A DNA stretch of 64,000 bases from CAYXTC01 sp964479375 (GCA_964479375.1 CAYZKD010000002.1:1-64000), one strand, 5' to 3'. Counted from the stretch's first letter, positions 1-7,855 are shown. Numbers and translations are program-made. The notes: generated by a model not told the origin, from the letters alone.

Positions 1-53
1 GCAAAAGGGCAAAAATTCCTTCCCCCCAACCCCCTTCCTTTTTGCCCTTTTGC
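1..53. repeat. Stem-loop element, copy 1
   Basis: A perfect 15-bp inverted repeat (arms 1-15 and 39-53) encloses a pyrimidine-rich loop. A second copy in the opposite orientation lies at 5562-5616. In that copy three positions of the stem differ in both arms (AAA to GGC in one arm, TTT to GCC in the other), so pairing is kept while the sequence changes. The loop is nearly identical. The two copies bracket the restriction-modification operon. The element begins at the window edge, so it may extend further left. Confidence 0.75.
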
Positions 54-121
54 TTCAATGCCCGCAGGGCGGGCGCGGCGGCGGCTACAAAATAAATAAA
101 AAGGCAGTGAATAGACTTGAA

Positions 122-964
122 TTAACTAATTGATACTTTAGCAACATTATCGGAAAAAATCAAAATTTCCTTACCTTTTCTTGCTTCAAACGCACTATGA
201 TTTATAGTAAATTTATTCTTTTTGAATTTGTCGTAAAGATTTTGAATATAGGAAACATCATCATAAGTCATAACCCATTTTAACGAAGATTTTTCAAGAA
301 GTCTCAATAATTTTTTGTGATCTTTATCAATATAGTGGTTTAGATACAGAGATTTCCCCTTTTGATAGTATGGAGGATCAAGAAAAATAAAATATCTATT
401 TTTACATTTATTTTTTTCTAACTGCCTCAAAAGTGTAATTCCGTCTAAATTTCTAACCGATATTTTATTTCTAAATTCTTTGATTTTTTCCAATCTTGAA
501 ATAATAGTATTTTTTGTAAAACGGGCTTGAACATTCCAAAAACCAGCTTGTTCCTTTCCGCCTATCGGCCCGCCTTCAATAATTCCAGAGCGGTTTGTTC
601 TATTTAAAAATAAGGTGGCAAAAGCCAACTCTTTTATTGATGAGGATGGATTGTTATAAATTTCTTTTTGTTTTTTCCATTCTTCAATATTAATATTCGT
701 CTTTTTTATTTTATTTATCAAAAAATCCGTATTGGCAATGGCAATTTTCCAAAATGCAAAAATAGCTCTATCTAAGTCATTGATAATAATTCTATTAACC
801 TCACCCGAAAACAATAATTTCAAAGAAGCTCCGGCTCCACCTGCATATGGCTCAACAAGAATAATCTTTTCCTTTTCGGAAAAATTTTTTTCTATTGCCG
901 AGGTTAAAAAATTAGCCAATCTAGTTTTTCCGCCCGGATACCTTAATGGTGAATAAAAACTCAT
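122..964 (-). CDS. D12-class DNA adenine N6-methyltransferase (Dam/DpnM-like)
   Basis: 280 residues, close to the usual Dam length. The N-terminal LRYPGGKTRL (about residues 7-16) and the VEPYAGGAGAS motif I that follows bind S-adenosylmethionine in this family. The catalytic LDPPYYQKG lies near residue 193. The family (PF02086) methylates adenine in short palindromic DNA sites; the target here cannot be read from the sequence. It is the last gene of a leftward operon, 1 bp after the ParB-like gene. The DNA is visibly more AT-rich than the housekeeping genes to the right. It is probably a modification enzyme of the adjoining restriction system; a solitary phage-type Dam is the alternative. 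Confidence 0.88.
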   Translation of the reverse strand: MSFYSPLRYPGGKTRLANFLTSAIEKNFSEKEKIILVEPYAGGAGASLKLLFSGEVNRIIINDLDRAIFAFWKIAIANTDFLINKIKKTNINIEEWKKQKEIYNNPSSSIKELAFATLFLNRTNRSGIIEGGPIGGKEQAGFWNVQARFTKNTIISRLEKIKEFRNKISVRNLDGITLLRQLEKNKCKNRYFIFLDPPYYQKGKSLYLNHYIDKDHKKLLRLLEKSSLKWVMTYDDVSYIQNLYDKFKKNKFTINHSAFEARKGKEILIFSDNVAKVSIS

Positions 965-965
965 A

Positions 966-2387
966 TTATATTTTATTTATTATATCAAAAATTGGTCTAC
1001 AAAAAGTTTTCCAAATTTCTCTAATCTTTGTTTCTGTTGGAGAATATGAAACATTGTGAATATAGAAATCAAGATTGTCTATAAAATCTTTTCTTTCTCG
1101 TATAATTTTATTTATTGCTTTTCTATCTTGTGGATCAGTCACAATATTATTAGCTTCATCAAGCATAAACTTTAACATCTCTTTTAGACTGGGAGACCAG
1201 TTAGGTGCCAAAATCTTACTTTGTGATTTATAATGACTTTTTTGAGCATTAACAATTTTTGTTATTTGCCCCTTATTTTTTAACTTGTCATAAACCGCTA
1301 ATTCTATAACGACCCTTAAAGATACGGCGAGAATATTAATATTGTTGTCTTTAATTGGTTTATTTTTATTTAACTCTTTTAAAACATCTTTAACCCTGCT
1401 AGCTCCTTTATATGACCGATATTCATCCAGTATTACCCAGTCTGTTTTAGTTAACGATCCTTTTCCTGTATTTTCAATCTTATTTTTTTCATTACCTTCT
1501 TTCTTTTGTATTTCTGTTTTCTTGATAGAGAATTTTTTTGGGTCAATTTTTGAAAATATATTCTCAATAAGAAAATCTTTATTAGCTTGAGCTGGGACTT
1601 TACCTGGATTAATGATATACGGGATAAGTTTTTTAATTTTATCGTCTGAATCTTTTTTATTTTGAAAAGTTATATTTCCTTTACTATCAATAGAATAATT
1701 AAGCAATTTTTTTCCGTTACTACTTAAAATTAATCTATCAATTTTGTTAAAACCGGATTTAAGTAATTCTTCCTCATCTTTTTCTGTTCTAATTTGTTCT
1801 AAAATTTGCTCATAAAAAAATAGCTTTTCAATTTCTTTCTTAAATTTATTTGGAGTTAAACCGTATTCAAAAGAAGCTGAGCTAATATCATATTCTCCAG
1901 AATCAATAAGATTTTTATACATGCGAAGTTTTTGTAATACTTGCCATTTTTTTAAAAGTGGGCTGACATGTATATTCCAAATTTCTTTTTCTGCTTCTTT
2001 ACGAGAAGGAGCAACGGCAATCTTCATTTTTTTAAATTCTTGCTTATCGGTAATTTTGCTTAATTCTTCAAGTTCATTTTTATCACGAGCGTTTGTTGCG
2101 AGTCCTGGTTTAAGTAAAAGCTGACAAGCCGCCAACCGACGATTACCATCCAGAACTATTGTTCGTCCATTTTCTTTGCAAACAATTGCAACAGCACTTC
2201 GGTGATAGCCGTTATTCGCAATGTTTCTAGCGATTCTCAAAACATCCTCTTTGTCCAAAAGGTAGTTTCTAATTTGAGTGATGTCATTTTGATCTCTAAC
2301 ATGTTTTGGGAGTCTTGGATTTTGCAGGTCCAATTCCAATTTTTCAACATCAATAACATCATCTTTCCATTGTTTTTTTGTACTCAT
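966..2387 (-). CDS. ParB-like nuclease-fold protein with helical C-terminal domain
   Basis: 473 residues. The N-terminus (about 10-110) reads as a ParB/sulfiredoxin-fold domain: a stretch with LQNPRLP and then IVLDGNRRLAACQLL, which matches the G-x-RR-x-A box of ParB N domains. No HTH partition domain follows. The C-terminal 120 residues are helical, with RVVIELAVYDKL and FYIHNVSYSPTE, resembling the HEPN-like tails of some defence proteins; that resemblance is inference. It sits between two D12 methyltransferases with gaps of 1 and 7 bp, so it is probably part of the restriction-modification or defence operon and not a chromosome partition protein. Confidence 0.7.
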   Translation of the reverse strand: MSTKKQWKDDVIDVEKLELDLQNPRLPKHVRDQNDITQIRNYLLDKEDVLRIARNIANNGYHRSAVAIVCKENGRTIVLDGNRRLAACQLLLKPGLATNARDKNELEELSKITDKQEFKKMKIAVAPSRKEAEKEIWNIHVSPLLKKWQVLQKLRMYKNLIDSGEYDISSASFEYGLTPNKFKKEIEKLFFYEQILEQIRTEKDEEELLKSGFNKIDRLILSSNGKKLLNYSIDSKGNITFQNKKDSDDKIKKLIPYIINPGKVPAQANKDFLIENIFSKIDPKKFSIKKTEIQKKEGNEKNKIENTGKGSLTKTDWVILDEYRSYKGASRVKDVLKELNKNKPIKDNNINILAVSLRVVIELAVYDKLKNKGQITKIVNAQKSHYKSQSKILAPNWSPSLKEMLKFMLDEANNIVTDPQDRKAINKIIRERKDFIDNLDFYIHNVSYSPTETKIREIWKTFCRPIFDIINKI

Positions 2388-2394
2388 AAATTTT

Positions 2395-3462
2395 TTATTT
2401 ACAAACTACATAATGCAAATATTCAACCGTCTTATTTGCTTTGTAGTTTCTATTTTCTGACTTATCAGCTTTGAAACGATTATATTCTTTTGTAAAATTC
2501 CCATATTTGCCCCGTAAGCTCATTATTTCTTTTATATCATCTAAAGTCATTAAACCCTCGTTGTTGTAGCTTAAAAAGATATATTTTGTTTTTGCTTTCA
2601 AAATTAAATCTTTGAACGCTTTTTTTACTTGCGTTCTTGAACAATAAAGCGACTTTTGGTCTTGATATTCTCGCAAGCCAGTTTTCCCATGAATTTCTGG
2701 GTTGTCATATTTAGCTATTGTTTCAAGCATATGATAATTTGTTGCATATTGTCTTTGATTGTAGGGTGGATCCAAGTATAAAATATCGCCTTCAACTTTT
2801 TCAGCAATTTCATTTATGTCGCCATTTAATACTTCATGATCTTGATCATTTATTATCAATTCAGCAGGTTTTAAAATCAAACTATTTTGAGCAGATTTTT
2901 TTAATTTTTTTAAAAACGCGCCATAAACAGAAGCTGTATTTGCGTATTTATCAATTGACTCAACTAAACTGGTAATCAAAAAATAATACTCATCATCAGA
3001 AATTGAATTTTGATTTTTCCAATTTTCAATTTTTTGGCGGATAGCATCACAACGCATTCCGTTTTCATCGGAAAAATATTGTCGCGATTCCTCTTTATTC
3101 TTTGTTCCTCCAAGACAATAATTTTTATAAATAAATCCTTTTACTCCTTTCAAGTCTGATAAATAATTGCAGACAAAATTTTTCCGATTTTTCACCTCAA
3201 TATTTTTCAAATCTGGAATTTCTTTTAATAATTTTGCAAAATTTAATTCCTTATGGTTTCCGATATAATGTCTATTTAAAATATAGCTGTAATACTGAAT
3301 GTCATTTGCTACAACTTTATATCCTTTCTTTTTGAAATAACTTCCGACAATTCCAGTCCCCGCAAATAAATCACAAAAAGTATTGCAGTCTTTATCAACC
3401 ACTTTATTTATTGATTCTTCCAAAAAATTTAGAAGGCTTAATTTTGAGCCGATATAATTCAT
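2395..3462 (-). CDS. D12-class adenine-specific DNA methyltransferase
   Basis: 355 residues. MNYIGSKLSLL at the N-terminus, DLFAGTGIVGSYF (about 31-43) as the SAM-binding motif and LDPPYNQRQYATNYH (about 229-243) as the catalytic motif place it in the D12 family, in the larger subgroup typical of type II and type IIS systems. The gap to the upstream candidate endonuclease gene is 1 bp, which suggests translational coupling. Together with the methyltransferase at 4366-5148 it could protect the two strands of an asymmetric site; that pairing is inference. Confidence 0.87.
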   Translation of the reverse strand: MNYIGSKLSLLNFLEESINKVVDKDCNTFCDLFAGTGIVGSYFKKKGYKVVANDIQYYSYILNRHYIGNHKELNFAKLLKEIPDLKNIEVKNRKNFVCNYLSDLKGVKGFIYKNYCLGGTKNKEESRQYFSDENGMRCDAIRQKIENWKNQNSISDDEYYFLITSLVESIDKYANTASVYGAFLKKLKKSAQNSLILKPAELIINDQDHEVLNGDINEIAEKVEGDILYLDPPYNQRQYATNYHMLETIAKYDNPEIHGKTGLREYQDQKSLYCSRTQVKKAFKDLILKAKTKYIFLSYNNEGLMTLDDIKEIMSLRGKYGNFTKEYNRFKADKSENRNYKANKTVEYLHYVVCK

Positions 3463-3463
3463 T

Positions 3464-4363
3464 TTAGTTATGCAATAAAATTACGAAACAAGGCACTTTA
3501 TAATTTTTTTCTCCAAGATTTTTATGCTTATAGGTAAAGTTAATTTCAATCGGATTATTCAAATCAGTTTTGTTTATAATTTCTCTGATCTTGTCGATTG
3601 AAACATCCTCATCAATATATACAACCAATAATCTTGGGTCAGCACCAAATCTACCCTCATCCTGATATTTATAAAGATGTTCAGCGACAAGTTCTGGTTT
3701 TTTAATTGCAACATCTCGCCATTCATCTTTAAATTTTCTCTTAAATTCGTTCGTTGGACTTTTCGCAACTTTTTGATCAAAGGAAACTCCGTCAATAAAG
3801 AAATCCACACCCCGTCTATGATTTAATGTTGGCAAAATATTATTATTTTTTTCAAAAATCAAAGTTTCAATAAAATCATTTCTAACTGTGTTGATTTCTT
3901 TTATCCGTCTGTATTTAACCGCGGCAACTTTTACTTTATCATCTTTAACAAACCCATTTTCTTTTTCGGAATTTACTCTTTGTACAAATTCATCAAAAGC
4001 ACCCTGAGAAAATGGCCAAGCAATATCGCCTAATTTTAAAGATTGCCATTCTTTAATAAGTATATCCATTGCGTTATCTGCTTCTTTTCCGCTTTTATAT
4101 TTTTCAGTTTCTTTGAAAATATCTCTGATGATTTTCTTGCTTTCTTCATAATCCCAGCTATCAACAATAGATTTCCAAAGTTCTTTGGTATTTAGGTCTA
4201 AAACTTTTTTGCCTGCATTTTTCCCCCGACTAATAGTTTTGAATTTTAAAGATGATATTGGCTTAATATCATTTAAGCGCAATAAATATTCCGTTGCTTT
4301 TTCTTGATTGCCTATAATTTTTCGGGCTAAATCATCTGAAAGTTTTGATTTTATGTATTCCAT
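3464..4363 (-). CDS. Putative type II restriction endonuclease
   Basis: 299 residues without an obvious named family. Near residues 184-196, RRGVDFFIDGVSFDQKVAK offers an acidic residue followed by D-Q-K, a good fit to the PD-(D/E)xK nuclease core. A conserved-looking AEHLYKYQDEGRFGADPRLL follows. The position between two methyltransferases, in a tight operon headed by an XRE regulator, is the classic place for the cognate endonuclease. The call rests on context plus this motif. A profile search against restriction-enzyme families or a structure prediction would settle it. Confidence 0.6.
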   Translation of the reverse strand: MEYIKSKLSDDLARKIIGNQEKATEYLLRLNDIKPISSLKFKTISRGKNAGKKVLDLNTKELWKSIVDSWDYEESKKIIRDIFKETEKYKSGKEADNAMDILIKEWQSLKLGDIAWPFSQGAFDEFVQRVNSEKENGFVKDDKVKVAAVKYRRIKEINTVRNDFIETLIFEKNNNILPTLNHRRGVDFFIDGVSFDQKVAKSPTNEFKRKFKDEWRDVAIKKPELVAEHLYKYQDEGRFGADPRLLVVYIDEDVSIDKIREIINKTDLNNPIEINFTYKHKNLGEKNYKVPCFVILLHN

Positions 4364-4365
4364 AA

Positions 4366-5148
4366 TTATTTTTTGAAAATTAAAATATATTCGTGTTTAA
4401 AAATATAATAATCGCTTGAAAGCGCTCTATATCGCCAAATCCCTTCTTTGTTTTGTTTAGCGCGATTGCCCGCCATATTTTTAATTATAACACTTTTTAG
4501 AGTTAAATTTAATTTTTGCGCTTCATTCATGCAATAAAAACCTAAAGGGATCCATTGTCCTGCGGTATATTTATCACCGATAACTATTGCCAAATATCTA
4601 CCTTTTTCTAAAATTTCAATTGTATTTTTTAAAACTTCGGAAAACTTTTCTAAAAATTCTTTGAGCGATTTTGCATTTGATAAATCATCTTTTGATTCAC
4701 TAAATTTAATAATATCGGCATAAGGCGGATGTAAAATTGCCAACTGAACATTTTTCTTTCCTTGCTTTTTTAAAACTTCTTTTACTTTTTCAAATGTTTC
4801 AATTTTTGTGCTATCACCAGTAATTAAATCAGAAAAATTATTTTTTGGTTCAATATTTTTCCCGACATAATCAACAAGCTTTTTTTGAATATCTACGCCA
4901 ATAAAATTTCTGTTTAAACTTTCCGATTCATAAGCTGTTGTTCCACTCCCTAGAAATGGATCAAAAACAATTTCATTTTTCTTTGTATATCTTAAAATTA
5001 ACTGGTGTGGAATTTGTGGAATAAAATTACCGTGATAAAAGCCGTTATGCTTTCCTGTTTTATCTCTTTCTGGAATAATCCAAAGGCTATCTGTCAAAAT
5101 TTCTGATTCTTTCCAATTATCTAAATTTAAATCATTAAAAATTGGCAT
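4366..5148 (-). CDS. N4/N6 amino DNA methyltransferase with HPPY catalytic motif
   Basis: 260 residues. IPHQLILRY followed by VFDPFLGSGTTAYES (about 60-75) gives motifs X and I of the N6_N4_Mtase family. The catalytic tetrapeptide is HPPY (in LAILHPPYADI, about 140) in place of the usual D/S/N-PPY. The order X-I-IV is that of gamma-like or permuted enzymes, not classic beta. It probably methylates adenine N6 or cytosine N4. It is the first structural gene after the XRE regulator, with gaps of 2 bp on each side. Confidence 0.82.
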   Translation of the reverse strand: MPIFNDLNLDNWKESEILTDSLWIIPERDKTGKHNGFYHGNFIPQIPHQLILRYTKKNEIVFDPFLGSGTTAYESESLNRNFIGVDIQKKLVDYVGKNIEPKNNFSDLITGDSTKIETFEKVKEVLKKQGKKNVQLAILHPPYADIIKFSESKDDLSNAKSLKEFLEKFSEVLKNTIEILEKGRYLAIVIGDKYTAGQWIPLGFYCMNEAQKLNLTLKSVIIKNMAGNRAKQNKEGIWRYRALSSDYYIFKHEYILIFKK

Positions 5149-5150
5149 GA

Positions 5151-5363
5151 TTATTTTTTCATTAAGGTATCCAAACTAACGTCTAATGCGTTCGCTATTT
5201 TCTGGACAGTATCGATTGTTGGACTTTGTATGCCGCCGGACTCGATTTTAATAATAGTGGCATTAGCCACGTCCGCCAATCTTGAGAGCCTGTCTTGCGA
5301 TAAGCCCTGTTCTTTTCGGTACTTTTTTATGTTCTTTGCGACTATTGTAGTAGGTTTTGACAT
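5151..5363 (-). CDS. XRE-family HTH regulator (controller protein-like)
   Basis: About 70 residues from the start chosen here (MSKPTTIVAKNIKKYRKEQ); a longer frame to 5414 exists but adds residues outside the domain. A single HTH_3 domain fills the protein: RKEQGLSQDRLSRLADV, then a recognition helix with NATIIKIESGG. Small XRE proteins directly upstream of restriction-modification genes are usually C proteins that time expression of methyltransferase and endonuclease; that role is inferred from position. The promoter should lie in the AT-rich DNA at 5364-5430. No clear ribosome binding site is visible. Confidence 0.82.
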   Translation of the reverse strand: MSKPTTIVAKNIKKYRKEQGLSQDRLSRLADVANATIIKIESGGIQSPTIDTVQKIANALDVSLDTLMKK

Positions 5364-5561
5364 TGTGATATGATAATATATATACGATAGTATTGATAGT
5401 ATTTTATCGTTCAAAAATTATCTATACTAATATGATACATAACTTTCGTAATTCAATCAATCCAAAAGGGAGTTCTGCTTCGTTGCGCACGCACGGGTGG
5501 TGTGGGGCAAGCGCAACTACAAAAAAGATAGCCCCGCAAAAAAATTTCAGGGCGAAGCCCA

Positions 5562-5616
5562 AGCAGGCGGGCAAAAAGGAAGGGGGTTTGGGGGAAGGAA
5601 TTTTTGCCCGCCTGCT
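5562..5616. repeat. Stem-loop element, copy 2 (inverted relative to copy 1)
   Basis: Perfect 16-bp arms at 5562-5577 and 5601-5616 around a purine-rich loop, which is the complement of the loop in copy 1 at 1-53. Three stem positions differ between copies on both arms, preserving pairing. This indicates selection on a folded form or repair between arms. Confidence 0.75.
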
Positions 5617-5680
5617 CCTCCGCGCCGAAGGCGCGGTTGGGGTGGAAAGCGGCGGCGATTTCTCCGTTAGGAGAAAAGCG

Positions 5681-5763
5681 CACAAAAGCGTTTTTCCTTC
5701 CTTAATTGAAAAAAATTTGGAAGGGGCTCGCGAAAAAGAAATGAATGGAAAAACGCTTTTGTG
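5681..5763. repeat. Long stem-loop, 17-bp perfect arms
   Basis: Arms 5681-5697 and 5747-5763 are exact reverse complements separated by 49 bp. It lies between the stem-loop at 5562 and the left recombinase repeat. No T-run follows, so it is probably not a terminator. Confidence 0.7.
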
Positions 5764-5862
5764 TGCTCCCGCCGTCAGGCGGTACGCCGTCGCTGGGCGG
5801 GTTCAATCATCAAAATCCTGCGGATTTCGCTCAAACATTGTTCGAACTTCGTCCAAGAAACA

Positions 5863-5996
5863 CCGCCAAATTTCACTTTCAGAAGAATTGGAAGGTTGCG
5901 CCTCGCGGCGAAGCCGCTCGGCGCGCCATTTTGCCGCCAAAACAAAACGATTTTTCAAATTGATTGCGAGCGTGCGCTCGCCAATGCGGGGGTTCG
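5863..5996 (-). repeat. Left 134-bp inverted repeat of the recombinase (copy of its 3' end)
   Basis: By direct reading this is the exact reverse complement of 7462-7595. It encodes, on the minus strand, the same C-terminal recombinase segment (IGERTLAINLKNRF onward), but without the rest of a recombinase. It is most simply a second junction left by the recombinase or a duplicated attachment arm. Identity ends abruptly on both sides: on one side within the CCGCCA shared with the tRNA-Ser end. Confidence 0.85.
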
Positions 5997-6098
5997 CCGC
6001 GCGAAGCGCGGACAAAACGAAAGTTTTGCAACCAATCTTTTTCTTTCCGCCTTCGGTGGAAGCAAAGCGATATTTTCATTTCGATTGCCCAAACATAT

Positions 6099-7727
6099 AT
6101 GAACATGAATGACGACAAAAAGTATTTTCTCTACGCGCGCAAATCCACGGACGAGCCGGAGCGTCAGATTTTAAGTATTGAAGCGCAACTGGCGGAATTG
6201 CGGGAATACGCCAAGAAAGAAAATCTCTCGCTCGTCCGTGAGTTTGTGGAGAACAAAACCGCCAAAGAGCCGGGGCGGGATATTTTCAACGATATGCTCG
6301 CGCGCGTAGAGAGCGGCGAAGCCGAAGGAATTTTAGCGTGGCATCCCGATAGGTTGGCGCGCAATTCCATAGACGGTGGGCGGATAATTTACCTGATTGA
6401 TACCGGAAAAATCACTGCGCTAAAATTCCCTACTTTTTGGTTCGATCCTACGCCACAAGGAAAATTCATGCTCTCAATCGCTTTTGGGCAATCGAAATAC
6501 TACGTTGATAATCTTTCGGAAAATATAAAGAGGGGTATTCGCCAGAAACTGCGAAATGGTATTTGGCCCGCGTGGGCTCCACTTGGTTATATAAACGACA
6601 AGGAGAAGCGATGCGTTGTGGTGGATAAAGAAAAGGCGAAATACATCCGCAAGGCGTTTGAACTGTACGCCACTGGCGAATACCCCTTGTCCGAAATCCG
6701 AAAGATTATCAACGCCGCTGGCTTGGTTGGCAAAAAGGACAAGGTGCTTTCCGTCTCCAATTATCAGTACATGCTCAAAAATCCGATTTACTACGGCGTT
6801 ATCAGATACAACGGAGAACTGTATGACGGAAAGCACGAACCGATTATCACAAAGAAACTTTTTGATCGGTGCCAAGAAGTTATGCACCAAAAGAGCAAAC
6901 CAAAAGGACGCAAACTGAAACCCTATCTCTACCGCGGACTATTTCGGTGCGGCGAGTGCGGGTGTTTTATCACTACCGAGACGCAGAAAGGACATAACTA
7001 TTTACGATGTACCAAGCGCAAAGTAGCATGTTCGCAAAAGTACACCCGCGAGGAAGACATCACCGAGCAAATCCGCACCGAAATTCAAAAAGTTTCTTTG
7101 TGTTCGGCTTGGGCGGACAACTGTATAAATGAATTAGAAAACGAAAAAATGGAAACCGCCCAAGCCGAAAGCTCTTTCGCTCAAAAGATGAGAGATGAAC
7201 TTGTTGGCGTTGAGGACAAGCTGAACACCTTGCTTGATATGGTCTTGGACAATCAGATTTCGCAGGAAGAATACGCCAACAAGAAACACAAGCTCATCAA
7301 CCGCAAAAAGGAGCTTCGCGAGAATTTAACCGCTTTTGAGCGAAAGAGCGATAATCGGTTCGAACCCTTGACCCGATTTATAAAAGAGGCCAACCAAGCC
7401 GAAAATATCTCTTTGCGAGGAAATCCCGAACAATGTCGGGATTTCCTGAAAAAGATTGGTTCGAACCCCCGCATTGGCGAGCGCACGCTCGCAATCAATT
7501 TGAAAAATCGTTTTGTTTTGGCGGCAAAATGGCGCGCCGAGCGGCTTCGCCGCGAGGCGCAACCTTCCAATTCTTCTGAAAGTGAAATTTGGCGGAGAGG
7601 GTGGGATTCGAACCCACGTGTCGCTTTAGCGACCATCGGTTTTCGAAACCGTGCCGGTGTGACCAAACTTCGGTACCTCTCCGTTTTTGTTTTTAAAACA
7701 TTGCCTAAGTTTATCAGAATGTTTTGA
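6099..7727 (+). CDS. Large serine recombinase (integrase), C-terminus chimeric with tRNA-Ser
   Basis: 542 residues from the ATG at 6099 (a longer upstream frame crosses the repeat and is not plausible). The resolvase domain starts YFLYARKSTDE with catalytic Ser16; the WHPDRLARN motif follows near residue 88. Then come the recombinase domain (about 170-280), a zinc ribbon with paired cysteines (FRCGECGC, YLRCTKRKVACSQ) and a coiled coil. The last 40 or so residues (RRGWDSNPRVA onward) are antisense translation of tRNA-Ser, so the native end was replaced or extended by integration at the tRNA. It is expected to move the island by strand exchange at the tRNA 3' end. Confidence 0.92.
   Translation: MNMNDDKKYFLYARKSTDEPERQILSIEAQLAELREYAKKENLSLVREFVENKTAKEPGRDIFNDMLARVESGEAEGILAWHPDRLARNSIDGGRIIYLIDTGKITALKFPTFWFDPTPQGKFMLSIAFGQSKYYVDNLSENIKRGIRQKLRNGIWPAWAPLGYINDKEKRCVVVDKEKAKYIRKAFELYATGEYPLSEIRKIINAAGLVGKKDKVLSVSNYQYMLKNPIYYGVIRYNGELYDGKHEPIITKKLFDRCQEVMHQKSKPKGRKLKPYLYRGLFRCGECGCFITTETQKGHNYLRCTKRKVACSQKYTREEDITEQIRTEIQKVSLCSAWADNCINELENEKMETAQAESSFAQKMRDELVGVEDKLNTLLDMVLDNQISQEEYANKKHKLINRKKELRENLTAFERKSDNRFEPLTRFIKEANQAENISLRGNPEQCRDFLKKIGSNPRIGERTLAINLKNRFVLAAKWRAERLRREAQPSNSSESEIWRRGWDSNPRVALATIGFRNRAGVTKLRYLSVFVFKTLPKFIRMF
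7462..7595 (+). repeat. Right 134-bp inverted repeat, abutting tRNA-Ser
   Basis: This is the exact reverse complement of 5863-5996. It covers the 3' part of the recombinase coding sequence and the last six bases of tRNA-Ser (its CCGCCA end). The right limit is therefore a likely recombination junction (attachment-site core inside the tRNA 3' end). Confidence 0.85.
7590..7682 (-). tRNA. tRNA-Ser (anticodon CGA), CCA encoded
   Basis: The acceptor stem GGAGAGG/CCTCTCC is perfect, with discriminator G and genomic CCA at 7592-7590. The anticodon loop is TTCGAAA (anticodon CGA, reading UCG). A long variable arm GGTCGC/GCGAC marks the class II serine tRNA, and the T loop is TTCGAAT. The 27-43 pair of the anticodon stem looks mismatched. 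It lies antisense to the recombinase 3' end and serves as its apparent integration site. Confidence 0.95.
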
Positions 7728-7783
7728 ATTAGATGTTCCCGCCCCCTAAGGCCCAATTTTATTTTTATTCTGTAAATAGTTAG

Positions 7784-7855
7784 TGCCCCTAATAGGAATC
7801 GAACCCATATCCCAGGCTCCGGAAGCCCGTGTTTTTTCCGTTAAACCATAGGGGC
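7784..7855 (-). tRNA. tRNA-Arg (anticodon CCG)
   Basis: A 72-nt cloverleaf with acceptor GCCCCTA/TAGGGGC, D stem GTTT/AAAC, anticodon loop TTCCGGA (anticodon CCG) and T arm ATGGG-TTCGATT-CCTAT. The discriminator is A and CCA is not encoded. The upstream same-strand methyltransferase gene ends inside this tRNA: its last codons and stop are tRNA bases 1-15. Confidence 0.93.

Larger units (their letters stand above)
5364..6098. other. Gene-poor, hairpin-rich spacer between the restriction operon and the recombinase
   Basis: No convincing gene in about 730 bp. Past the AT-rich promoter region the composition jumps to GC-rich with many short palindromes closed by GAA or TTCG-type loops, for example around 5925-5935, 6000-6010 and 6015-6035. 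Several open frames on both strands overlap one another, are rich in Arg and Ala, and look like by-products of the palindromes. The stretch contains the stem-loops at 5562-5616 and 5681-5763 and the left 134-bp inverted repeat. Confidence 0.6.

Noticed and set aside
5393..6112. Long overlapping open frames on both strands of the GC-rich spacer
   Set aside because: They overlap each other and the inverted repeats, are Arg/Ala-rich without domains, and arise from palindromic DNA with few stop codons.
7355..7470. GGTTCGAA-type sequences within the recombinase suggesting further tRNAs
   Set aside because: They are T-loop-like words inside coding sequence; no acceptor or anticodon stems can be drawn.
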